A DNA stretch of 64,000 bases from Acerihabitans sp015654925. GTDB taxonomy: Bacteria > Pseudomonadota > Gammaproteobacteria > Enterobacterales > Enterobacteriaceae. Made by a program: the position numbers and the translations under genes. This document shows positions 17,863-27,422 of this stretch, one piece after another. The stretch is taken from assembly GCF_047324175.1 (NCBI RefSeq), contig NZ_CP178732.1, positions 1,488,001-1,552,000 on the forward strand, given 5' to 3'. Below the pieces are notes generated by a model, which saw only the letters and a program-made list of their open reading frames with translations, ran no database searches and was not told where the DNA came from. Positions within the stretch are counted from its first letter, which is position 1; each line of letters starts with the position of its first letter.

Positions 17863-18570
17863 ATGCGACTGGACAAATTTTTATCTCAACAGTTAGGTAT
17901 CAGCCGGGCGCTGGTTATCCGGGAACTGCGCGCCAAGCGGGTCACGATAGACGGCGAACTCGTCAAGCAGGGCGCCTTCCAGCTACTGCCGCACCATGAA
18001 GTCCGCTTTGACGATCGGGTACTCCATCAGATCCTCGCTTCACGCTACTTTATGCTGCATAAGCCGCAAGGCTATGTCTGCTCCACCGACGATCCCGATC
18101 ATCCCACCGTACTTTATTTTATGGATGAGCCGGTTCCCGACAAGCTGCATGCCGCCGGCCGCCTGGACATCGATACTACCGGTCTGGTGCTGATGACCGA
18201 TGACGGGCAATGGTCCCATTGGATCACGTCTCCCAAACACCACTGCGAGAAAACCTATCTGGTTACGCTGGAAAATCCGTTGGATCAAGATACCGCGCGC
18301 CAGTTCAGCGAAGGCGTTATGTTGCACAACGAAAAACTCCCGACCCGTCCGGCGGTCCTGGAAGCGCTATCCGAACGGGAAGTGCGGCTGACCATCAGCG
18401 AGGGGCGCTACCACCAGGTTAAAAGAATGTTTGCCGCGGTGGGAAACCACGTAACGGCGCTGCATCGTGAACGGGTCGGCGCCATCGTGCTGGACCAGGA
18501 TCTGCAGCCCGGCGAATACCGGCCGTTAACCGAGGCCGAAATCCAAAGCATCGGCGCGCCGGCAAAATAA
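17863..18570 (+). CDS. rsuA: 16S rRNA pseudouridine(516) synthase
   Basis: RsuA modifies U516 of 16S rRNA. The 235-residue protein has an N-terminal S4 RNA-binding domain (MRLDKFLSQQLGISRALVIR) and the TruB/RsuA catalytic domain with AAGRLDIDTTGLVLMT, where Asp102 is the expected nucleophile, and a closing KRMFAAVGNHVTALHRERVG block. The start at 17863 matches E. coli RsuA (231 residues); earlier in-frame codons are unsupported. It precedes bcr by 53 bases and the two probably form one unit, as in E. coli. Confidence 0.95.
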   Translation: MRLDKFLSQQLGISRALVIRELRAKRVTIDGELVKQGAFQLLPHHEVRFDDRVLHQILASRYFMLHKPQGYVCSTDDPDHPTVLYFMDEPVPDKLHAAGRLDIDTTGLVLMTDDGQWSHWITSPKHHCEKTYLVTLENPLDQDTARQFSEGVMLHNEKLPTRPAVLEALSEREVRLTISEGRYHQVKRMFAAVGNHVTALHRERVGAIVLDQDLQPGEYRPLTEAEIQSIGAPAK

Positions 18571-18623
18571 CCCCATATCCCGGCCCGCCGGCTGAATAAA
18601 GAGAGATTAAGGAGTAGTACAAC

Positions 18624-19826
18624 GTGCAAGCTGACCGGAAATCCCATATCGGTTTGATCGTCATCCTGGGGCTACTGTCGATGCTGATGCCCTTGGCCAT
18701 TGATATGTATTTGCCGGCGATGCCGCTTATCGCCAGCGAATTCGGCGTCAGCGCGGGCAGCGTGCAAATGACGCTTAGCGCTTATGTGCTGGGGTTCTCG
18801 GTAGGGCAGTTGTTTTACGGGCCGCTGGCCGACAGCCTTGGCCGCAAGCCGGTGATTTTATTCGGCACTTTCTTTTTTACCCTGGCCGCGGCGGCCTGCG
18901 CCTTGTCCCAATCGGTGGAACAATTAATCAATATGCGTTTTGTGCACGGCCTGTCCGCCGCCGCCGCAAGCGTGGTCATCAATGCCCTGATGCGCGATAT
19001 GTTCACCAAGGACGATTTTTCGCGCATGATGTCGTTTGTGGTGTTGGTCATGACGGTGGCGCCCCTGCTGGCGCCTATCATCGGCGGCGGCTTGCTGCTG
19101 CTGTTCAGCTGGCACGCCATTTTCTGGAGCATGGCGCTCGCGGCGCTGATCGCCACCGTGCTGGTGATGCTGTATATCCGCGAAACCCTGCCCAAAGAGC
19201 GGCGGCAAAAATTCAGTTTGCGCACGACGATCGGCAACTTCGGCACGCTGTTTCGCCACAAGCGGGTATTCAGCTATATGCTCGCCAGCGGCTTTTCCTT
19301 TGCCGGCATGTTCTCGTTTCTCAGCGCAGGGCCGTTTGTGTATATCGATCTTAACGGCGTTTCGCCGCAGAATTTCGGCTATTACTTCGCCTTGAACGTG
19401 GCGTTCTTGTTTATCATGACCTTGATTAACAGCCGCAGCGTCAGGCATTTCGGCGCGCTGAAGATGTTCCGCCTCGGGCTGTTTATCCAGTTTATGATGG
19501 GCATCTGGCTGCTGGTGGTCTGCGCCATGAATCTGGGATTCTGGCCGCTGGTCATCGGCGTGGCGGCTTTTGTCGGCTGCGTGGCCATGGTCACTTCCAA
19601 CGGCATGGCGGTTATTCTGGACGAATTCCCCCATATGGCGGGCACTGCCTCGTCCCTGGCCGGCACCCTGCGTTTCGGCGTCGGCGCGGTCGTGGGGGCC
19701 GTGTTATCGCTGGCCACCTTCAATAGCGCCTGGCCTATGGTGCTGTCCATGGGATTTTGCACCTTGAGCTCCATGCTCTGCTACCTCTACGCCAGCCGTC
19801 CGCGCAAGGAGCGGGTTACCGCCTGA
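18624..19826 (+). CDS. bcr: Bicyclomycin/multidrug efflux protein Bcr
   Basis: MFS drug:proton antiporter of 400 residues (E. coli 396) with 12 predicted helices. Motifs include the TM1 signature MPLAIDMYLPAMPLIA and the loop 2-3 motif GPLADSLGRKPVILFG. The start codon is GTG at 18624, supported by AAGGAG at 18609-18614 and by alignment with the E. coli start. Bcr exports bicyclomycin and also sulfonamides and cysteine in E. coli. It is the last backbone gene before a non-conserved insertion. Confidence 0.93.
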   Translation: MQADRKSHIGLIVILGLLSMLMPLAIDMYLPAMPLIASEFGVSAGSVQMTLSAYVLGFSVGQLFYGPLADSLGRKPVILFGTFFFTLAAAACALSQSVEQLINMRFVHGLSAAAASVVINALMRDMFTKDDFSRMMSFVVLVMTVAPLLAPIIGGGLLLLFSWHAIFWSMALAALIATVLVMLYIRETLPKERRQKFSLRTTIGNFGTLFRHKRVFSYMLASGFSFAGMFSFLSAGPFVYIDLNGVSPQNFGYYFALNVAFLFIMTLINSRSVRHFGALKMFRLGLFIQFMMGIWLLVVCAMNLGFWPLVIGVAAFVGCVAMVTSNGMAVILDEFPHMAGTASSLAGTLRFGVGAVVGAVLSLATFNSAWPMVLSMGFCTLSSMLCYLYASRPRKERVTA

Positions 19827-20144
19827 CCACGGGACTGCCGGCGGCCTCCTGGGGTACCGGCAGCCCGCGCGCCGGCTTGCGTTCCGCCAACCGCTCCATG
19901 CCCCCTTACTTGATGCCCCTGGCTTTATGCTCCCTGGCGTGGCTCCGCTATTTGGAAGGCAACCCGCAGTATAAAAAACGGGGATCAATTTATCCTTTCG
20001 CTGTGTAGGGCGCAGACGTAAGATGTGTTTTAATCTTATGGCGCGTCTCGTTAGCAGTTATTGGCTATAGGTAATAACGCGTTACCGCTTTTTATTTCCG
20101 CATTTTAAGAAAAAACCTGATGTAAAGGATACCCAGTATATTTG
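19827..20144. other. Spacer after bcr, start of a non-conserved block
   Basis: The 318 bases change from GC-rich (to about 19.98 kb) to AT-rich (from about 20.0 kb). A dyad CTGCCGG / CCGGCAG is near 19835-19870 but has no T run. No gene is recognised. Confidence 0.4.
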
Positions 20145-20228
20145 ATGGACAAAGGTAGCCGGTCTAAAAATTATTTAGACGATTTAATGATGCTGGTACA
20201 TATAATGAAAACAAAAGACGAAAAATAG
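20145..20228 (+). CDS. Possible 27-residue peptide
   Basis: A short frame, MDKGSRSKNYLDDLMMLVHI and seven more residues, in AT-rich DNA; an AAAGGAT motif lies 14 bases upstream, farther than ideal. It leads into two further frames with tight spacing. Not recognised; may be chance. Confidence 0.25.
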   Translation: MDKGSRSKNYLDDLMMLVHIMKTKDEK

Positions 20229-20229
20229 T

Positions 20230-20268
20230 ATGTTGGCAAAAATATCAAACAGGCTGATAACAGAATAA
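20230..20268 (+). CDS. Possible 12-residue leader peptide
   Basis: The frame MLAKISNRLITE starts one base after the preceding stop codon and its TAA overlaps the next ATG (TAATG at 20266-20270). Such an overlap fits translational coupling, but a chance match cannot be ruled out. Confidence 0.2.
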   Translation: MLAKISNRLITE

Positions 20269-20768
20269 TGTTAATCATTAATTCGATAAAAAATAGAGCC
20301 AGAAAAAATAAAATAATAATCTATTTCGATCATAATGGTGGCGGTAACATGGCCATTATCAAGGAGCTCATTGTTGCTATTGATAACTGTCCATCAGATC
20401 GGCTGATAGTGCTGGTTTTTACCGGTTATGCCATCAGTGCCGTTGCGTATCTCCTGGCTTACTTCGCTTTCTATTCGGTCACCAGGGAAAACGTCATCGT
20501 CCAGGCCCAAGGCCCATTATGCTTAGTTTATCACAAGCCGAGAATAAAAAAATATGCCGTAACTCTATTTGCCAATTCGCTTGATAGTAAAAATACTTAT
20601 TCAAAAGAAGTGGAATGTATGAGGAAATATACGATGAACTTCGATCATATTTATGATGCCCTGGAGAGGGCATGCATCAAGAAAGGAATTGAAATTGCTC
20701 CCCATATGAAAGCAATATATAATATGAATGGCGATATCAGCGTTACTTTTAATGGAGGTCCTTTATGA
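20268..20768 (+). CDS. Unrecognised protein with one membrane helix
   Basis: A 166-residue frame that I do not recognise. It has a charged N-terminus (NSIKNRARKNKII), one convincing hydrophobic helix (RLIVLVFTGYAISAVAYLLA) near residues 45-64, and a soluble C-terminal part with NFDHIYDALERACIKKG. The start is uncertain: ATG at 20268 overlaps a preceding stop, while ATG at 20349 begins just before the hydrophobic region. The last codons overlap the next gene by four bases (ATGA), a strong sign that both are real and co-translated. Base composition is well below its neighbours, suggesting transfer. No function is proposed. Confidence 0.55.
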   Translation: MLIINSIKNRARKNKIIIYFDHNGGGNMAIIKELIVAIDNCPSDRLIVLVFTGYAISAVAYLLAYFAFYSVTRENVIVQAQGPLCLVYHKPRIKKYAVTLFANSLDSKNTYSKEVECMRKYTMNFDHIYDALERACIKKGIEIAPHMKAIYNMNGDISVTFNGGPL

Positions 20769-20968
20769 AGGTTGATAATACGGGCAGTTGGAAGCTCATG
20801 CATCAGTACCGCCGTGAAATGCGCCGGCTTATTGAAAAAAAAATCATTCCCGAACCAAAACTCCCTGTTTCCAATGACGAACTGATGCTCCTGCACGAGC
20901 AAATGAAACAGGAGCGTCAGGAGGCGCTGCTTGCCGGCAATACCGATAAAGATTACGAGATATTCTAA
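20765..20968 (+). CDS. Unrecognised 67-residue basic protein
   Basis: A small, highly charged, probably helical cytoplasmic protein of 67 residues, starting MKVDNTGSWKLMHQYRREMR with AATGGAGG just upstream (20751-20758). It overlaps the preceding gene by four bases. Its stop codon TAA (20966-20968) coincides with the first bases of the 140-bp repeat array. I do not recognise a family. Confidence 0.55.
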   Translation: MKVDNTGSWKLMHQYRREMRRLIEKKIIPEPKLPVSNDELMLLHEQMKQERQEALLAGNTDKDYEIF

Positions 20969-21585
20969 ACCCGCCACCCGCCGGCACGAAAACCGGCCAG
21001 ACGCCACGCCCGCTGAAACGGAACCCATGCCGATTGGCGGGGAAGCGTGCCGTGGGGGTCGAAGCGGCCATGGTTTTCCTGGCCGCCGGAGGCCCCCTGG
21101 CGCGGTAAACCCACCACCCGCCGACACGAAAACCGGCCAGACGCCATACTCACTGCAACGGAACCCATGCCGATTGGCGGGGAAGCGTGCCGCGGGGGTT
21201 GAAGCGGCCATGGTTTTCCTGGCCGCCGGAGGCCCCCTGGCGCGGTAACCCCGTCACCCGCCGGCACGAAAACCGGCCAGACGCCACGCCCGCTGAAACG
21301 GAACCCATGCCGATTGGCGGGGAAGCGCGCCGTGGGGGTCGAAGCGGCCATGGTTTTCCTGGCCGCCGGAGGCCCCTGGCGCGGTAACCCCGCCACCCGC
21401 CGGCACGAAAACCGGCCAGACGCCGCACCTACTGCAACGGACCCCATGCCGATTGGCGGGGAAGCGTGCCGCGGGGGTCGAAGCGGCCATGGTTTTCCTG
21501 GCCGCCGGAGGCCCGCTGGCGCGGTAACCCCGCCACCCGCCGGCACGAAAACCGGCCAGACCCCATACCTACTGCAACGGAACCC
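20966..21585. repeat. Array of ~4.4 tandem 140-bp repeats
   Basis: Five head-to-tail units start at 20966, 21106, 21246, 21385 and 21525, of 140, 140, 139 and 140 bases, with the fifth ending near 21585. The units are about 90% alike by eye. Each carries CACGAAAACCGGCCAGACGC and an internal hairpin GCGGCCA / TGGCCGC around TGGTTTTCC. Units 1 and 3 share a variant (ACGCCCGCTGAAACGG) distinct from units 2, 4 and 5 (CTCACTGCAACGG-like), so the array appears built from 280-bp dimers. The unit length is not a multiple of three. Long minus-strand frames across it arise because no frame in the unit contains a stop. Function unknown. Confidence 0.93.
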
Positions 21586-21643
21586 GCCGCCCACCGGCGC
21601 CGGTTACAAATAGTCGCAAATCTGCACTTGTGTTTATTGTTGC

Positions 21644-21662
21644 CGTAATGATAATCAATATC
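21644..21662 (+). promoter_or_regulatory. Fur-box-like site upstream of efeU
   Basis: The 19-mer CGTAATGATAATCAATATC matches the Fur consensus GATAATGATAATCATTATC at about 16 of 19 positions. It lies 65 bases before the efeU start, a suitable position for repression of the iron uptake operon. Confidence 0.7.
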
Positions 21663-21726
21663 GTTTTAATTGACGTTTCTTTACTTTCTTTATCATTCGC
21701 TCCCACAGGTATTTAAGGTGACGGCC

Positions 21727-22557
21727 ATGTTTGTGCCATTTCTGATCATGTTGCGCGAAGGTCTCGAAGCCGCGCTGATAGTCAGCCTGATCGCCGGTTA
21801 TTTAAAAAAAACCGGCCGCGGTCGCTGGCTGAAAGCGGTATGGGCGGGGGCAATCGGCGCCGCGCTGCTATGCCTGGTCCTGGGTATCGCCATCAACGAA
21901 ACCACCGGCGAATTCCCGCAAAAACAGCAGGAACTGTTTGAAGGGATCGTGGCGGTGCTGGCGGTAATCATCCTTACCTGGATGGTGTTCTGGATGCGCA
22001 AAATGTCCCGCTCGATTAAGGCGCAGCTCGAAAACGCCATTGACCAGGCGTTAAGCAACAACCGCCGGCAGGGTTGGGCGCTGGTGGGCATGGTGTTTTT
22101 CGCCGTCGCCCGCGAGGGGCTGGAATCGGTATTTTTCCTATTGGCGGCGTTTGAGCAAGATGTAGGCATCGCCGCGCCCATAGGCGCGATGCTGGGGCTG
22201 GCCTGCGCCATTGCGCTGGGCATGCTGATGTACTACGGCGGCATTCGCCTGCGCCTGGAGAAATTTTTTAAATGGACCAGCCTGTTTATTTTATTTGTTG
22301 CCGCCGGGCTGGCGGCCGGCGCCATTCGCGCTTTTCATGAAGCGGGATTATGGAACGGCTGGCAGGATATCGCCTTTGACTTAAGCCAGACGCTGTCCAC
22401 CCACTCGCTGTTCGGCACCTTGCTGGAAGGATTACTCGGCTATCAGGAAGCGCCCACCGTCAGTGAAGTCACGGTGTACTTGCTCTATCTGGTGCCCGCC
22501 TTGATTGTTTTTTTTCTGCCGGTCCGCGGCAGCCGGGCGACTCGCCTCGCCGGATAA
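21727..22557 (+). CDS. efeU: Ferrous iron permease EfeU
   Basis: Inner-membrane iron permease of the FTR1/OFeT family, 276 residues, the E. coli length. Seven hydrophobic helices are expected. The two iron-binding REXXE motifs are present, REGLEAALIV at the N-terminus and REGLESVFFLLA in the middle. The start ATG at 21727 begins MFVPFLIMLREGLEA; an open frame reaches 21670 but has no matching sequence. It is intact, unlike the frameshifted K-12 copy. With EfeO and EfeB it takes up ferrous iron in aerobic, acid conditions. efeO follows after 40 bases. Confidence 0.93.
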   Translation: MFVPFLIMLREGLEAALIVSLIAGYLKKTGRGRWLKAVWAGAIGAALLCLVLGIAINETTGEFPQKQQELFEGIVAVLAVIILTWMVFWMRKMSRSIKAQLENAIDQALSNNRRQGWALVGMVFFAVAREGLESVFFLLAAFEQDVGIAAPIGAMLGLACAIALGMLMYYGGIRLRLEKFFKWTSLFILFVAAGLAAGAIRAFHEAGLWNGWQDIAFDLSQTLSTHSLFGTLLEGLLGYQEAPTVSEVTVYLLYLVPALIVFFLPVRGSRATRLAG

Positions 22558-22597
22558 ATTTTCCATTATAACGTTCCATTATTCAGGGTAAAACACC

Positions 22598-23734
22598 ATG
22601 TCTACTACGCTACGCTCCCACCGTCTGCTTCCCCTGGCCTTACTGGTAATGCCGGCTCTGTCGGCATTGTGCCCGCCGGCCATGGCGGCCGATATTCCCC
22701 AGGTGAAAATCTCCGTTAACGACAAACAATGCGACCCGATGGCATTGACCGTTAAGCCCGGCAAGACCCAGTTTATAATTCATAACGACAGCCAAAAAGG
22801 GCTGGAGTGGGAAATCTTAAAAGGCGTCATGGTAGTGGAAGAGCGTGAAAACGTCGCGCCCGGTTTTACCCAAAAAATGACCGCTACCCTGGAACCGGGC
22901 GAATATGACATGACCTGCGGCCTGCTCAGCAACCCTAAAGGCAAACTCACGGTTTCGGCGGATGACGGACAGACCGCCGCCAAACCCGATGCCATGGCGT
23001 TGGTCGGGCCGATCGCCGATTATAAAGTGTATGTCTTGCAGCAGGTGGCGGAATTGGTAACGCATACCAAAACCTTTACCGATGCGGTGAAGAAGGGCGA
23101 CTTAGCGACCGCGCAAAAACTTTTCGCCTCCACCCGCGTTTATTATGAGCGTATCGAACCCATCGCCGAACTGTTTTCGGATCTGGATGGCAGCATTGAC
23201 GCCCGCGAAGACGATTTTGAACAAAAATCCGCCGATCCGAAATTTACCGGTTTCCACCGGCTGGAAAAAATTCTGTTCAGCGATAAAACCACCGCCGGCA
23301 CCGCGCAGTTCGCCGATCAATTGTATAAAGACACCCAGGATCTGCAAAAGCGTATCGCCGACCTGACTTTCCCGCCCAGCAAAGTGGTCGGCGGCGCCGC
23401 GGGCCTGATCGAAGAGGTGGCCTCCAGTAAAATCAGCGGTGAAGAAGACCGCTACAGCCGCAGCGATTTGTCGGACTTCCAGGCCAACATCGATGGTTCG
23501 CAAAAAATCGTTAACCTGCTGCGCCCGCTGCTGCAAAAAGCCAATGCGCCGCTGCTGGCCAAAATCGACGGCAACTTTGCCAAGGTGGACAGCGTACTGG
23601 CGAAATATCGCACTAAAGACGGGTTCGAGTCTTATGATAAGTTGACCGATGCGGACCGCGGCGCCCTGAAAGGACCGATTACCGCTTTGGCGGAAGACCT
23701 GGCGCTGCTGCGCGGCGTATTGGGTTTAGATTAG
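22598..23734 (+). CDS. efeO: Iron uptake periplasmic protein EfeO
   Basis: Periplasmic protein of 378 residues (E. coli 375). A signal peptide with h-region LLPLALLVMPALSAL ends near ALA/MAA at about residue 30. A cupredoxin-like domain follows to about residue 120, and then the M75 imelysin-type domain holds the metal motif HxxE (FHRLEKIL, His220 and Glu223). EfeO is thought to deliver iron to EfeU, working with EfeB. It sits in the middle of the operon with short spacers. Confidence 0.92.
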   Translation: MSTTLRSHRLLPLALLVMPALSALCPPAMAADIPQVKISVNDKQCDPMALTVKPGKTQFIIHNDSQKGLEWEILKGVMVVEERENVAPGFTQKMTATLEPGEYDMTCGLLSNPKGKLTVSADDGQTAAKPDAMALVGPIADYKVYVLQQVAELVTHTKTFTDAVKKGDLATAQKLFASTRVYYERIEPIAELFSDLDGSIDAREDDFEQKSADPKFTGFHRLEKILFSDKTTAGTAQFADQLYKDTQDLQKRIADLTFPPSKVVGGAAGLIEEVASSKISGEEDRYSRSDLSDFQANIDGSQKIVNLLRPLLQKANAPLLAKIDGNFAKVDSVLAKYRTKDGFESYDKLTDADRGALKGPITALAEDLALLRGVLGLD

Positions 23735-23747
23735 GACTCAGCGCATC

Positions 23748-25028
23748 ATGAGCAAAGATCAGGATAATCGAGGGGACGCGGCCGCGTCCCCATCCCGCCG
23801 CCGCTGGTTGAAAGGGTTGGGAGCGGTCGGCGGCGCGCTGGCCCTGCGTGCCGCGCCGGCCTCCGCCGAACCGCAGCCCGATTCCCCTGGCGCGCAGCCC
23901 GCCGATGCCCGCTGGCAGCGCCAGCCGTTTTACGGTCCGCGCCAGTCCGGGATAACCACGCCGCAGCAGGCGGCCATGATGCTGGTGGCGTTTGACGTAT
24001 TGGCCGGCGATAAAGACGACCTCAGACGGCTGTTTCGCTTGCTGACCGAACGTATCGCTTTTCTGACCACCGGCGGACAGGCGCCGGCGGTGGACGAAAA
24101 ATTGCCGCCGATGGATTCCGGTATTCTCGGGGAGCATATCGCCCCGGATAACCTCACTATTACCGTAGCGGTGGGGGACTCACTGTTTGATTCGCGCTTT
24201 GGCCTGGCGGCGCAAAAGCCCCGCCGCTTGCAAAAAATGATCCGGTTTCCCAATGACGCGCTGGATGCCGACCTATGCCATGGCGATCTGCTGCTGCAAA
24301 TTTGCGCCAACGGCAACGATACCGTCATCCATGCCCTGCGGGATGTCATCAAGCACACCCCGGACCTGCTCAGCGTACGCTGGAAAAGGGAAGGATTTAT
24401 CCCGGCCCGTGCGGCGGGCAGCGCAGGGCGGGAGACCCCCATTAATCTGCTGGGATTTAAAGACGGCACCGGTAATCCCGATACCCACGACCAGGATTTG
24501 ATGGATAAGGTGATTTGGGTCGGCGACGATGCGCAGGAGCCCGCCTGGGCGGTAAACGGCAGTTATCAGGCGGTGCGCATCATCCGCTTCCACGTCGAAT
24601 CCTGGGATCGCACGCCGCTGCACGAACAGCAGACCATTTTCGGCCGCGATAAGCGCACCGGCGCGCCGCTGGGCATGCAACGGGAACATGACGTCCCGGA
24701 TTACAGCCAGGACCCGGCGGGTAAGATCATCCCGCTGGACGCCCATATGCGCCTGGCGAATCCGCGTACGCCGCAAACCCAGCCGAATCTGCTGCTGCGC
24801 CGGGGCTACAGCTATTCCCTGGGTGTTTCCCGCGCCGGGCAACTGGACATGGGGCTGCTGTTCGTTTGCTTCCAGCACGACCTGGAGCAAGGTTTCCTCA
24901 CCGTGCAGCGGCGGCTCAACGGCGAGGCGCTGGAAGAGTATATTCAACCTATCGGCGGCGGCTACTTTTTTGCCCTGCCCGGCGTAGCGCCGCCGGACGG
25001 ATACCTGGCACAGGGACTGCTGGGATAA
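23748..25028 (+). CDS. efeB: Periplasmic DyP-type haem peroxidase EfeB
   Basis: A haem-containing dye-decolourising peroxidase of 426 residues (E. coli 423). A Tat signal is at the N-terminus, SRRRWLKGLGAVGGAL, with a probable cleavage after APASA. The catalytic motif GFKDGTGNPD carries the distal Asp, and an FHVESWDRTPL block bears the conserved Arg/His region. It helps EfeU/EfeO, probably by oxidising ferrous iron. efeB is the last gene of the operon. Confidence 0.92.
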   Translation: MSKDQDNRGDAAASPSRRRWLKGLGAVGGALALRAAPASAEPQPDSPGAQPADARWQRQPFYGPRQSGITTPQQAAMMLVAFDVLAGDKDDLRRLFRLLTERIAFLTTGGQAPAVDEKLPPMDSGILGEHIAPDNLTITVAVGDSLFDSRFGLAAQKPRRLQKMIRFPNDALDADLCHGDLLLQICANGNDTVIHALRDVIKHTPDLLSVRWKREGFIPARAAGSAGRETPINLLGFKDGTGNPDTHDQDLMDKVIWVGDDAQEPAWAVNGSYQAVRIIRFHVESWDRTPLHEQQTIFGRDKRTGAPLGMQREHDVPDYSQDPAGKIIPLDAHMRLANPRTPQTQPNLLLRRGYSYSLGVSRAGQLDMGLLFVCFQHDLEQGFLTVQRRLNGEALEEYIQPIGGGYFFALPGVAPPDGYLAQGLLG

Positions 25029-25450
25029 CGACGTTAACCCAGCGGTTGTTGATTTCCGATAGCGGGCGTTAAGCCCGCCATTGTCATAATCGTCCCGGCC
25101 TGACGCCGTCCCTGTCCCAAGCACCCCATCTATCCCTCTCTTCCCGTTCCCCCTGTTGCTGGCGATGCTGCTTTATCTTTCGAGGATTGCCTTTAGCGGT
25201 GATGCGCACGGATTTGACAAGTTGTTCGTAAAATGTAAACGATAAGGTTGATCTGGGTTATGCAAATGCATAAAAATAGGTTGCGTTCGTAGCCTTAAAG
25301 CGGTACATATAGGCCGAAAAAGAGATCTGTATCCCATTTTTTACGGAAATGAGATTTTTTTGTGAACTAATAAGATGTCAATGTCACACTAACATTATTG
25401 TAATGTGATAAAATTGTTATGGGTTGATGTGGTTTATTCTGGGGACAGGC
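25029..25450. other. Spacer between efeB and yejG
   Basis: The 422 bases return from GC-rich to AT-rich toward yejG. A hairpin GCGGGC / GCCCGC at 25062-25078, without a T run, follows efeB and may act as its terminator. The AT-rich 25.32-25.43 kb part contains the imperfect dyad TGTCACA (25382-25388) / TGTGATA (25404-25410), which could be in the yejG promoter; its spacing is wrong for CRP. No gene is visible. Confidence 0.45.
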
Positions 25451-25795
25451 GTGACAAATTTACAGGTATCGGTAGTACATCGATTGCCACAACATTATCG
25501 TTGGCTCCATGGCTTCAGCGGCATTAAAGTTGAACCCATCGCCGCCTCGGAAAACGACGCCGATAATGAGCTGATAGGCCTTACCCTGCTTAGTCACGAA
25601 GGGGATACGGCATGGCAGGTCATGGAAGAGCTGGCGCGTTCCCTGGTGGAAATTCAGGTCGCCTGCTCCGTGGTGGAATGCGAAGGGCAGCCTTGCCTGT
25701 TTTTACATCGCGATGATGAGTGCACCAGCCTGTGCCGGTTGAAAAACATCGGCGTGGCCATTGCCGAACCGGCCGCGGCCCCCTATTTTTCCTGA
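25451..25795 (+). CDS. yejG: Conserved protein YejG
   Basis: Uncharacterised 114-residue protein, the length of E. coli YejG. The sequence, read from the GTG at 25451, starts (M)TNLQVSVVHRLPQHYRW and contains the characteristic ACSVVECEGQPCLFLHRDDE block. The start codon GTG corresponds to the E. coli N-terminus, and a GGGGACAG motif precedes it; the upstream ATG at 25424 is less likely. It is convergent with yejF, which is the same layout as in E. coli. Confidence 0.9.
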   Translation: MTNLQVSVVHRLPQHYRWLHGFSGIKVEPIAASENDADNELIGLTLLSHEGDTAWQVMEELARSLVEIQVACSVVECEGQPCLFLHRDDECTSLCRLKNIGVAIAEPAAAPYFS

Positions 25796-25829
25796 TGGCG
25801 CGCGCCGATCGCTTACGTGAAAATAGCCG

Positions 25830-27419
<1,590 letters not shown>

Positions 27420-27422
27420 GGT

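Noticed and set aside
20966..21585. CRISPR array
   Set aside because: Units are 140 bases with no short conserved repeat alternating with unique spacers, and no cas genes.
20965..21594. Long minus-strand open frames across the repeat array (up to 209 residues)
   Set aside because: The unit is 140 bases, not a multiple of three, yet all frames stay open because the GC-rich unit has no stop codons; no ribosome site or family resemblance.
25382..25410. TGTCACA / TGTGATA dyad upstream of yejG as a CRP site
   Set aside because: Half-sites are 15 bases apart and oriented differently from TGTGA-N6-TCACA.
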